Below, piece after piece: positions 16,319 to 23,716 of a stretch of DNA of 34,509 nt (within the stretch, counting starts at the first letter, position 1; every line of letters begins with the position of its first letter). The position numbers and the translations under genes are program-made. The DNA is taken from positions 1-34,509 of the forward strand of contig CALHNS010000063.1 in assembly GCA_938035125.1 (NCBI GenBank). The letters are read 5' to 3'. The notes under the pieces were generated by a model, which made no database searches, was not told where the DNA came from, and saw only the letters and a program-made list of their open reading frames with translations. This DNA is from an uncultured Granulosicoccaceae bacterium (GTDB lineage: Bacteria > Pseudomonadota > Gammaproteobacteria > Granulosicoccales > Granulosicoccaceae).

Positions 16319-17241
16319 CTTTTACGTCTTGCCTTTCGTGCTTCACGTTTTTGCAGCTTGGCTGCATCGCGCATCTGTCTAAGTTTTATCACTTCTTGTT
16401 CTTCAGAAACTTGCATTTCAGGGGTTTCTAACGTCATTCCACCCAGCGTTCCTGTGCGAAAATCTTGCATCACAACGCGAGCCGCACGATCGTAATCTAC
16501 GTGGCCGCGCGCACCTAAGCAGCCCGTTTGTTTTCCTATGAGTTCCAATGTGCGGGTGCTGTCATCAGTAACTATTGCATCGTTGCCATAGCGATTTCGC
16601 AACAAGGTGGGATAGGTTTCTAACGCATAGTCCAGTAACACTAAACACACTTCCGTGTTATCCATGGCTGTGTCGCGCACAGAACCCACAGCAGCTAAAC
16701 GGTAACCGCCCTGAACGTTCTCAAGATTAGGCCAAAGAACCCCTGGCGTATCGCGCAGCGACCAATGATCGCTAATGCGCACATGCTGCTGACGCTTAGT
16801 GATCGCAGGCTCGTTGCCGGTTTTGGCAACCGCACGCCCTGCCAAAGCATTAATGAGTGTGCTCTTGCCGACATTGGGAATGCCCACCACCATGGCCACC
16901 CGAGGTTTAAGCGCATTGGGTATCGGTTTAAATCGAGCGCTTAATGTGTCCAGTACGGGTTTAGCGCCGCCGGGTTCGGTTTGGGTCAAGGCCATCGCCT
17001 GAATGGTATCGGTGGTGAGCGCTGGCATCCAGATTTCGGTGAGTTTAGGGTCGGCCAAATCGGCTTTAGCAAGCACCCGCAGCCCTGGCTTATCGCCACG
17101 AAGCTCGTTGAGCATGGGGTTTTGACTGCTGTAAGGCAGGCGAGCATCGAGTACTTCAATGATCACATCCACGCGAGGCAAGGCGGCCGCAATTTCTTTG
17201 CGGGCCTTGTGCATATGACCTGGGAACCATTGAATCGCCAT
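16315..17241 (-). CDS. rbgA: Ribosome biogenesis GTPase YlqF/RbgA
   Basis: Circularly permuted GTPase that helps late assembly of the 50S subunit. I take the ATG at 17241 (308 residues, MAIQWFPGHMHKARKEIA), which starts at the conserved WFPGHM motif and has GGAG seven bases upstream; the in-frame ATG at 17286 adds 15 unrelated residues. Motifs appear in permuted order: G4-like LAKADL, then G1 GIPNVGKST, then G3 DTPG. The C-terminal RNA-binding helical part includes ALETYPTLLRNRYG, and the very C-terminus is strongly basic (QKREARKARRKR), fitting rRNA binding. It is divergent from dusC with only 51 bp between starts, so both RNA-related genes share a promoter region. Confidence 0.92.
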   Translation of the reverse strand: MAIQWFPGHMHKARKEIAAALPRVDVIIEVLDARLPYSSQNPMLNELRGDKPGLRVLAKADLADPKLTEIWMPALTTDTIQAMALTQTEPGGAKPVLDTLSARFKPIPNALKPRVAMVVGIPNVGKSTLINALAGRAVAKTGNEPAITKRQQHVRISDHWSLRDTPGVLWPNLENVQGGYRLAAVGSVRDTAMDNTEVCLVLLDYALETYPTLLRNRYGNDAIVTDDSTRTLELIGKQTGCLGARGHVDYDRAARVVMQDFRTGTLGGMTLETPEMQVSEEQEVIKLRQMRDAAKLQKREARKARRKR

Positions 17242-17292
17242 TATTTCTCCAGTGTACGGCGCATAAGTCGGCAGAGCCAGTATCATTCGCGC

Positions 17293-18420
17293 ATGAGTGT
17301 TCCGCTATCAGACGCATCTGGCTCAAATCAAAGCCATGCCGATCAATTGAAAACCCAGTCGGTGGTGCTTGCCCCGATGGAAGGGGTGATCAATGCTTCG
17401 ATGCGAGAATTTCTCACTGGCATGGGCGGCTATGATCGCTGCGTCACAGAATTCGTTCGGGTCACCAATGTGTTGTTACCCGAGCGAGTGTTTTATCGCT
17501 TGTGCCCTGAACTCAAACAGGGCGGGGTTACGGCCTCAGGCGTGCCAGTCTTTGTGCAGCTACTCGGCAGCCACCCTGCAGCGATTGCCGACAATGCGGC
17601 GCGGGCGGAAAGTTTAGGGGCCTTGGGGGTTGATTTAAATTTTGGGTGCCCGGCTAAAACCGTGAACAGCAGCATGGGCGGGTCAATTTTACTGCGTGAT
17701 CCTAAAATCGTCGGCGCCATCGTATCCAGCGTTCGGCGCACCTTGTCGTCGCGTATGCCGTTAACCGTAAAAATTCGTTTGGGCTATGACAACGCCGATC
17801 AATTGCCCGATATTGTCGATGCGGTTCGAAGCGCAGGCGCCGATGAATTGGCCATTCATGCTCGCACTAAATTCGATGGATACAAGCCACCGGCGTTTTG
17901 GCACGAAGTGTCAAACGTTATGCAGCCAACGGATTCCTCTCCCACTCGAATTAACGGAGAAATTTGGAGCGTTGCCGATGCTAAAAAAGCATGTGCTCAA
18001 AGTGGTTGCTCAACGGTGATGTTAGGGCGTGGCGCGTTGGCAGCCCCAGATTTAGCCAGACGCATTGTGGCAGGCGATGAAACAGAGGAGGCCATGCCTT
18101 GGGAGTCGCTTTTGCCGTTTATTGGGCATCAGTTTGAGCGCTATGATTCAAGCAATCCGCGTTATGTGGGTAACCGAACGAAGCAATGGCTTGCGTATTT
18201 AAAACGCACATACCCTGAAGCTTTAGAGCTTTTTTCAAGAATTAGAACGCTGCACGACCCTGTACTGATCGCTAAAGAGTTGTCTTACGTGGGGGAGGTG
18301 CAGCCCAGCACTGGGTCGACCAAGCGTTTGCCGTCAGCTTCAAATTTAACAGAATCATCGGACATGTCTCGCAAGGTGCGAGCGAGTTTAGGTAGCCAAG
18401 TTTCGGCCCAACGCCGTTGA
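17293..18420 (+). CDS. dusC: tRNA-dihydrouridine synthase, DusC type
   Basis: FMN- and NADPH-dependent enzyme that reduces a uridine in the tRNA D-loop (U16 for E. coli DusC). I choose the ATG at 17293 (375 residues); the open frame extends upstream to 16981, but that part lies antisense to rbgA. Landmarks are VLAPMEGVINASMREFL near residue 30, CVTEFVRVTNVLLPERVF, FVQLLGSHP, the catalytic NFGCP (Cys119) with KTVNSSMGG, KIRLGYDN, IHARTK, INGEIWS and VMLGRGAL. It is about 60 residues longer than E. coli DusC (315). The extra length is an N-terminal leader of about 25 residues and a Ser-rich C-terminal tail after ELSYVGEV. That tail is encoded antisense to the 3' end of the DUF6279 gene (18285-18420). 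Confidence 0.93.
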   Translation: MSVPLSDASGSNQSHADQLKTQSVVLAPMEGVINASMREFLTGMGGYDRCVTEFVRVTNVLLPERVFYRLCPELKQGGVTASGVPVFVQLLGSHPAAIADNAARAESLGALGVDLNFGCPAKTVNSSMGGSILLRDPKIVGAIVSSVRRTLSSRMPLTVKIRLGYDNADQLPDIVDAVRSAGADELAIHARTKFDGYKPPAFWHEVSNVMQPTDSSPTRINGEIWSVADAKKACAQSGCSTVMLGRGALAAPDLARRIVAGDETEEAMPWESLLPFIGHQFERYDSSNPRYVGNRTKQWLAYLKRTYPEALELFSRIRTLHDPVLIAKELSYVGEVQPSTGSTKRLPSASNLTESSDMSRKVRASLGSQVSAQRR

Positions 18421-19238
18421 TTGTTGTTCATGGTGTTGGCGAATTCAACTAAGAAGCCTGCCCATAAATCACGGTTAAACTGCCATTCTTCGTTTTTGTT
18501 GCGTTCTAATAACGTCCACAGTTTGCCCAGTTGCATCTCCATTCGCTGAGCGTACTGTGGTGAATTTTGCTCGCGCGCTATAGCGAAAAATTCTCGGTTC
18601 CAAGCATTGGATAAACCCCAATATTCCTTTCGCAAGGAGATTTGTTCTTCAAGTTTTTCGCGCAGCAGCACTTTTTGATTGGCTGTGAAATTAAGCCCAA
18701 TGCGTCCTGTCCACTTTATAACGAAGTTATAACGTCTATCTTGTCGTTCTTCAGGGGTGCGTTTTTTGTATCTTTCCTGGTTTTTACGCTGTTCGCGAGC
18801 AAAACGGCGTTCGATAAAATTCACCTGATCATCCGATAGGGTACGCATTAAATCGTAGGAGAAATTAACTGGGTGGCAACTACGTACCGACACTGAAAAG
18901 TCTTCTGATTCAGCCGTCCAGTTTTTTATTTCACTCAGCGTTTTAGGTCGTTTGCTGGCGATAGCGACAGAAATCTCATCGAGTAAATCGGCGTAGCGCG
19001 GCAATTCCATTCGTCGATGCCATAAGTGGAAGGTTTGCAGCCGCTGTTCAAATTCACGTTTTTGGGAGGCATCGAAATCGCCCAGCTTGTTAAACTCTTT
19101 GCGCATCTGATCATCTAGGCGGTTATACAACGGCCCCAGAATGAATTTGCTGTTACCGCACGATACCAACACGGTCAAGGCAAACAGGCTCAATATAATG
19201 CGGCTTAAGTGTTTCAGTCGCCTTCGTCCTTTTAGCAT
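18285..19238 (-). CDS. DUF6279 family lipoprotein
   Basis: Start taken at ATG 19238 (317 residues, MLKGRRRLKH), because longer starts reach into the slyD start at 19316. A basic N-terminus and hydrophobic stretch lead to LVSCG, giving lipidated Cys27. The rest is helical and charged: WHRRMELPRYADLL, a CHPVNFSYDLMRTLSDDQV block, and repeated Arg/Glu/Gln-rich segments. The pattern of NR-L-D, LPRYA and W-rich C-terminal repeats is what I recall for DUF6279 lipoproteins of gammaproteobacteria; function unknown. Probably in the periplasm or outer membrane. Its last 136 bases overlap dusC on the other strand. The overlap encodes this protein's conserved-looking RRWAETWLPKLARTLRDMS, so here the DUF6279 frame is likely the constrained one. 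Confidence 0.82.
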   Translation of the reverse strand: MLKGRRRLKHLSRIILSLFALTVLVSCGNSKFILGPLYNRLDDQMRKEFNKLGDFDASQKREFEQRLQTFHLWHRRMELPRYADLLDEISVAIASKRPKTLSEIKNWTAESEDFSVSVRSCHPVNFSYDLMRTLSDDQVNFIERRFAREQRKNQERYKKRTPEERQDRRYNFVIKWTGRIGLNFTANQKVLLREKLEEQISLRKEYWGLSNAWNREFFAIAREQNSPQYAQRMEMQLGKLWTLLERNKNEEWQFNRDLWAGFLVEFANTMNNNQRRWAETWLPKLARTLRDMSDDSVKFEADGKRLVDPVLGCTSPT

Positions 19239-19315
19239 TGTGGTTACCATTGATATCATTACGCTAGTTTCTTTCACACGTGCCTCTGGGCCAACCCAGA
19301 AACGGATAAATATTA

Positions 19316-19822
19316 ATGACAAATGAGCAAGCTGTAGTAGATACCGGCATGGTTGTCGGCATGCACTACTCGTTATACCGCGCCAATGGAGACTTAATTG
19401 AGTCTACCGAGGGCCGCGACCCTATCTTGTTTTTGTACGGTGATCGGCAAGTGCTGGCGGCACTTCAAGACGCACTCAAAGGAAAGTGTGCAGGAGATAA
19501 GTTTGAGGTGGAGATTTCCCACGACAAAGCCTACGGCCGCCACTATCCCGAACGCGTTGAACGATTACCTCGCAAACGTATTGATGGTGGTAAGCACCAA
19601 TCGTTCCGTGTAGGTCAAATAATTCAGCTAGACATTGGAAAAGGCCGCCGCCAGAGCGCATCAGTGGTAAAAGTAGGTAAATTTAATGTCGATGTCGATA
19701 CAAACCACCCTCTGGCGGGGCAAGATATCCGATTCGATGTCACGATATGTGAAGTGCGCAAGGCCACCGAAGCTGAACTATCGCATGGACATGCTCATGG
19801 GCCGGGTGGGCATCAGCACTAA
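19316..19822 (+). CDS. slyD: SlyD-like FKBP-type peptidyl-prolyl isomerase
   Basis: 168-residue cytoplasmic prolyl isomerase and chaperone. The FKBP part is split as in SlyD. It has GMVVGMHYSLYRANGDLIEST, FLYGDRQVLAALQDALKGKCAGDKFEVEISHDKAYG across two strands, and an inserted 'flap' domain around residues 70-120. The C-terminal return is DTNHPLAGQDIRFDVTICEVRKAT. A His/Gly tail (SHGHAHGPGGHQH) matches the metal-binding tail of SlyD, which delivers nickel to hydrogenase in E. coli. No hydrogenase gene is in the window. It starts ATG at 19316 in a 77-bp divergent gap with the DUF6279 gene and is followed after 24 bp by an M48 protease gene. Confidence 0.92.
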   Translation: MTNEQAVVDTGMVVGMHYSLYRANGDLIESTEGRDPILFLYGDRQVLAALQDALKGKCAGDKFEVEISHDKAYGRHYPERVERLPRKRIDGGKHQSFRVGQIIQLDIGKGRRQSASVVKVGKFNVDVDTNHPLAGQDIRFDVTICEVRKATEAELSHGHAHGPGGHQH

Positions 19823-19846
19823 TCAAAAGAGTAAGAGGACGAAAAA

Positions 19847-21457
19847 TTGGCTATGACTCTATCAACTAAATCTATGGCAAGTGTATTAATTGCCACTTCT
19901 TTGACATTAAGCATTGCCGGTTGCGCTAAGAATGCGGTTACCGGGGAAAACAATTTCCTACTGGTTGGAACCGACTGGGATTTGGGCATAGGCCGTCAAC
20001 AGTACGCGCCATTACGTCAGATGCAAGGTGGCGACTACACAGCCGATCCTGATGTGGAAGCCTACGTGCGTGAGGTGGGCATCAAGCTCGCAAAACAAAG
20101 TGATGTGGCTTTGCCTTATGAATTCAATGTCATCAACAGCTCGGTACCGAATGCATGGGCTTTGCCTGGTGGCAAAATATCCATCAACCGCGGCCTGCTA
20201 ACCAAGATGAACAGCGAAGCCGAATTAGCCGCCGTTTTAGGGCATGAAATTATTCACGCCGCCTCTCGCCATGGCGCACGTGGTCAGTCGAAAGGAATTG
20301 TTGCGCAAGTGGGGGTTGTTGCGGCAACGGTTGCCGGTTCAAAAGAAGGCTACGGTCAGCTAGCGCAATTGGGTGCCACGATCGGTGCACAGCTCATTAC
20401 CACCAAATACGGCCGCGATGCAGAACTTGAGTCTGATCTTTACGGCATGGAGTACATGAAGCGCGCAGGCTATGACGTGCAAGGCGCTGTTGATTTACAG
20501 CGCACCTTCGTTGCCTTGTCTGAAGGTAGGCAGCAAGATTTTCTATCGGGTTTATTTTCATCCCACCCGCCTTCTCAATCAAGAGTTAGCGCAAACATTG
20601 CCACCGCTCAGCGCTTAGGCACCGGCGGCACTGTGGGTAAAGATCGTTACGCGCGCGTTATGAGCCGTTTAAGAAAAACAGAACCTGCTTATGAAAAATT
20701 CGAAGAAGCGCAAAAAGCGTTTGCAGAGGGTAATTCTGCGCAAGCAAAAACGTTAGTTGATCAAGCCATTCGAATTGAACCGCGTGATGGACATTTTTAT
20801 TCGTTGCTGGGCGATATAGCGGGTAAGAATAAACAATGGAAAACGGCTAAACGAAATTACGACAAAGCCATTTCAATGAACGATGATTTGTTCTACTACT
20901 ATTTGCAACGCGGCAAAGTGTTTCAACAAACTAATAATATAAACGCGGCTAAAGCCGACTATGAAAAAAGTATGCAGCTTCTTCCAACCGAAGATGCTCA
21001 GTTGGGTTTAGCTGATGTTGCACGTGTGTCTGGCGATACGGCCACAGCTAATCGTTTATATACCGCTCTTGCGCAAGGCGATAGTGAAGCAGCTGCCTAT
21101 GCGCGCCAGCAGTTAGGTGGTTCTAATGCGGGCAGTGCTCCGGTTGCTGGAACCTCTACTGCTAGCGTTTCAGCCGCTGAATTTAACCGCACACCAGGAA
21201 AATTTCTGCGCGTTCGTCATGGGCGTGGGCCTGATGGCGATTTAGCGGTGGAATTATCGAACACCACGTCTTTCACGATTGATAATATCGTTTTGGAATA
21301 CCGATTTGGTAATGCCACCAGTGGCCAGCAGTCGCGCATCGGTGGCTCAGTGGCTGCAGGTCGTAAACGATTGATCAATACCGGTACCCGGCTCAGTGAA
21401 TCACAGCTAAATCGTTTAACGGTATACGTTCGATCAGCTCGAAGAGTCGGTAGTTAA
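19847..21457 (+). CDS. M48-family metalloprotease lipoprotein with TPR repeats
   Basis: 536-residue zinc protease, similar in plan to BepA/YfgC. It probably starts at TTG 19847, which sits eight bases after AGAGG; an ATG two codons later is possible. A lipoprotein signal ends IAGC (Cys26). The peptidase domain has HEIIH (133-137) as zinc motif and GRDAELESDLYG as the third-ligand region. A TPR block (about 280-400) includes AFAEGNSAQAKTLVDQAIRIEP and NAAKADYEKSM. The last 110 residues form an extra beta-rich domain (GKFLRVRHGRGPDGDLAVEL to the end) that I do not recognise. BepA-type proteins control outer-membrane protein assembly in the periplasm, and such a role is inferred here. It is followed after only 4 bp by an exported esterase gene. 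Confidence 0.9.
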   Translation: MAMTLSTKSMASVLIATSLTLSIAGCAKNAVTGENNFLLVGTDWDLGIGRQQYAPLRQMQGGDYTADPDVEAYVREVGIKLAKQSDVALPYEFNVINSSVPNAWALPGGKISINRGLLTKMNSEAELAAVLGHEIIHAASRHGARGQSKGIVAQVGVVAATVAGSKEGYGQLAQLGATIGAQLITTKYGRDAELESDLYGMEYMKRAGYDVQGAVDLQRTFVALSEGRQQDFLSGLFSSHPPSQSRVSANIATAQRLGTGGTVGKDRYARVMSRLRKTEPAYEKFEEAQKAFAEGNSAQAKTLVDQAIRIEPRDGHFYSLLGDIAGKNKQWKTAKRNYDKAISMNDDLFYYYLQRGKVFQQTNNINAAKADYEKSMQLLPTEDAQLGLADVARVSGDTATANRLYTALAQGDSEAAAYARQQLGGSNAGSAPVAGTSTASVSAAEFNRTPGKFLRVRHGRGPDGDLAVELSNTTSFTIDNIVLEYRFGNATSGQQSRIGGSVAAGRKRLINTGTRLSESQLNRLTVYVRSARRVGS

Positions 21458-21461
21458 GCCA

Positions 21462-23003
21462 TTGCATGTGAAACGGTTCTTTGGGCACAGACTTCTAGTA
21501 AGTGCTGTTGTGATGTTGGGCGCATGGAGTGTTTCGGCATCTTCTCACGCTCAGTCACTAGGTGATTTTGCAGCAAGTGTGGCAGGCTGCGCCTTAATTG
21601 GTGAATCACGCGCCAGCATGTCTGTTGATCCGTTATACCAACGCGATGGCAATCAATGCGTTGCCTCAAACCCACGTGGGTCCAGTGTGCTTGAATCATT
21701 AAGTTGGTTTGAAGATGAATCGTGCACCACCCGTGTAGGGTTTGTGCCTACACCACTTGTGGCTTTTTGCGCAGAAATTGCCGATGGAGCCGTGTTGGGT
21801 ACAGGCGATAACATTGTGCCCAGCACTTGGACGCTCACCCCAGGTTCAAGAATTAACGTGGGCGCTTTATCGTTAAACGGCGTTCCTCAACCGTATTTGC
21901 AACGCATCTTATACGCAAACTTCCCAACACCTTCGGGCCAATGTGAATTGGAAATGCGTGTGTATTCGCCGCATCCGGGTGCAACCGGGCTGCGCAGTAT
22001 GGTGGCTTTGCACGGAGGTGCATGGCGCTTTCGCGGGTTTGGCTATTTTGGCCTTGAAATGACGGTGCCGCATTTGGTGGCTCAAGGGTTTGTTGTGTAC
22101 GCACCCTTTTATCGATTGCTAGATGATGTCGATGGCTCAGCGGGTTGTCAAAACGCAACCATCCCTGATCTTGTTGCCGATGCAGAAACTGCATTGAATT
22201 GGGTGCAAGCCAATGCCAGTCGTTACGGAAGTAGTGGTAAGCCTGTGGTGTTTGGTCAGTCGGCAGGGGCGCACCTTGCCGGTAGTCTTTGGTTAAATCG
22301 ACGCGATGAAATCAGCGCAGCCGTTTTGTTATACCCACCCACCGACTTCACTGATTTTACAATGCGAGTACAAAATGGTGAGTACACCAATGAAGAGGGA
22401 ATCGATATTCTTGAATTGGTTTTAGGAACAGATGCCTCAGAAGCCAATTTCTCAACGTCACCTATTGTTGAAAATAGTTACCCACAGCGCGTTGCTGAAC
22501 AACCTAGTGGCTTAGCACCAATAATGATGCTGCACGGGCAATCCGATACCTTGGTTGAAGACACTCAATCGATTAGATTGTGCAATGCACTGGCGGGTCG
22601 CAGCATCAGTAGTGATATCGACGCCGTCAGCGATGGTTTGCGCACCGTGATCAGTTGTGAACCAGCCGTGTCAACTAACGCAGTTGCCTCGTCGTTGCAT
22701 TTATTTGATCAAGGCGCTCATGCAATGGATATTTGCATTGATGGCGAACTGTTGGTTGAACAAACCTGCCCTGCGGGCAGCACGGCCAGTGCCAATGCCA
22801 TTGGGGAATCCATTCAACGTGCTGCAATTTTTTCACAGCAGGCGTTTGATGCTGAGCAAGCCGGTGATAATGATGATGCCGTTGCCGAAGTCTCTACACA
22901 AAGTCGTGGATTTGGGTTTGGTAGGATCAACTTCTGGGTACTTGCGCTATTGGGTTTTGTATTTGCTTACAGACGTTATACTAAGCTTTGCCCTCGCACC
23001 TAG
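21462..23003 (+). CDS. Exported alpha/beta-hydrolase with C-terminal membrane anchor
   Basis: 513 residues. It probably starts at TTG 21462 (or GTG 21468), 4 bp after the protease gene. The signal peptide is about residues 1-31, ending SSHAQ. The esterase core has the oxyanion motif ALHGGAWR and the nucleophile motif GQSAGA (Ser267). A HLFDQGAHAMD segment near residue 410 could supply the catalytic His. This is the HGGxW/GxSAG pattern of carboxylesterase/acetylesterase-like enzymes. Several Cys may form disulfides, fitting export. Unusually, the C-terminus is RGFGFG, a single hydrophobic helix (INFWVLALLGFVFAY) and a basic tail (RRYTK). This resembles GlyGly-CTERM-type sorting tails, though the GG itself is missing. 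Substrate unknown. Confidence 0.8.
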   Translation: MHVKRFFGHRLLVSAVVMLGAWSVSASSHAQSLGDFAASVAGCALIGESRASMSVDPLYQRDGNQCVASNPRGSSVLESLSWFEDESCTTRVGFVPTPLVAFCAEIADGAVLGTGDNIVPSTWTLTPGSRINVGALSLNGVPQPYLQRILYANFPTPSGQCELEMRVYSPHPGATGLRSMVALHGGAWRFRGFGYFGLEMTVPHLVAQGFVVYAPFYRLLDDVDGSAGCQNATIPDLVADAETALNWVQANASRYGSSGKPVVFGQSAGAHLAGSLWLNRRDEISAAVLLYPPTDFTDFTMRVQNGEYTNEEGIDILELVLGTDASEANFSTSPIVENSYPQRVAEQPSGLAPIMMLHGQSDTLVEDTQSIRLCNALAGRSISSDIDAVSDGLRTVISCEPAVSTNAVASSLHLFDQGAHAMDICIDGELLVEQTCPAGSTASANAIGESIQRAAIFSQQAFDAEQAGDNDDAVAEVSTQSRGFGFGRINFWVLALLGFVFAYRRYTKLCPRT

Positions 23004-23078
23004 GCTTGCCACATATTCTATTGATGAATCTGCGTTAGGCGCCATCACTATAAATACAGTACCCATTAAAGGAATGAG

Positions 23079-23495
23079 ATGTTCGAACTTCATTCACAAT
23101 TAGCAGCCGATACAACGATTGTTCATGAATCCTCACAACAACTTTTGTTACTTGCCGAAGATGCTCGCTACCCTTGGCTGATTCTGGTTCCAAAAATTCA
23201 GGGAATTCGAGAGTTGTATGAATTACCCCATGAGGCACTAATCGAATTCAATCGCGTGTCTATTGAGCTAAGTTCTGAAATGATGGGGCTGTTTAAAGGC
23301 GAAAAAATGAACGTAGCGGCGTTAGGCAACCAAGTCTCGCAACTTCACGTTCATCATGTGGTTCGATTTACGAATGACTTTGCTTGGCCTGCCCCGATTT
23401 GGGGGCTGGGTAAAGCAATGCCTTACACTAAAAATGAACGAACAACACGGCTGAACGCAATCCGTTCAAGCTTATCTTTTTGTTCGGCAAAGTAA
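23079..23495 (+). CDS. HIT domain protein
   Basis: 138 residues of the histidine-triad superfamily, nucleotide-binding hydrolases or transferases. The ATG at 23079 follows an AAAGGAATGAG ribosome site. The conserved parts are ARYPWLILVPKIQGIRELYEL, then NVAALGNQVSQLHVHHVVRF (85-104) and FAWPAPIWG. The triad reads H90-V-H92-H93-V rather than HxHxH, so the third His is displaced. The same HVHH form is what I recall for this gammaproteobacterial subgroup, so this is probably normal for it. Cytoplasmic; substrate unknown. It lies 75 bp after the esterase gene, with a TATAAA box in the gap, so it may have its own promoter. Confidence 0.9.
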   Translation: MFELHSQLAADTTIVHESSQQLLLLAEDARYPWLILVPKIQGIRELYELPHEALIEFNRVSIELSSEMMGLFKGEKMNVAALGNQVSQLHVHHVVRFTNDFAWPAPIWGLGKAMPYTKNERTTRLNAIRSSLSFCSAK

Positions 23496-23716
23496 CTGGC
23501 GGCCTACCGCTGGCAAATCCCAAGCTGGTTGATTATTAGTCAATTCGAGGATGGAATTGCAATTTCCCTGATCGATAGATAGATCAGAGGTATACAAGTG
23601 AGTCAGGTTAACGTCAAACGATTGACTATGATTCAGACACTCCGTACCCTTTCGCGTTCAAATTCGATCAATCTCTGATCAATAAAGCAACGAAAAAGAA
23701 TCTCGGAGTCTGCAGT
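23496..23716 (+). promoter_or_regulatory. Leader region of the CBM/FN3 protein gene
   Basis: A 221-bp gap. It holds a perfect palindrome AATTGCAATT (23555-23564) and an inverted repeat CTGATC...GATCAG (23568-23587). A possible promoter follows: TTGACT (23622-23627), 17 bases, then TACCCT (23645-23650), the latter a weak -10. A GGAG ribosome site lies eight bases before the ATG at 23717. None of these repeats has a T-run, so I do not call a terminator. An isolated, regulated promoter for the exported protein is inferred. Confidence 0.35.

Noticed and set aside
16981..17292. N-terminal extension of the dusC open frame
   Set aside because: This part is antisense to the conserved start of rbgA and has no Dus similarity; the ATG at 17293 fits the family start better.
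22657..23103. Plus-strand 148-codon open frame
   Set aside because: It overlaps the C-terminus of the esterase gene in another frame and runs into the HIT gene start; composition is not protein-like and both neighbours are well supported.
23091..23110. HIT protein considered defective because the triad reads HxHH
   Set aside because: The surrounding LGNxVxQLHVHHxVR pattern is, as I recall, the normal form in this gammaproteobacterial HIT subgroup.
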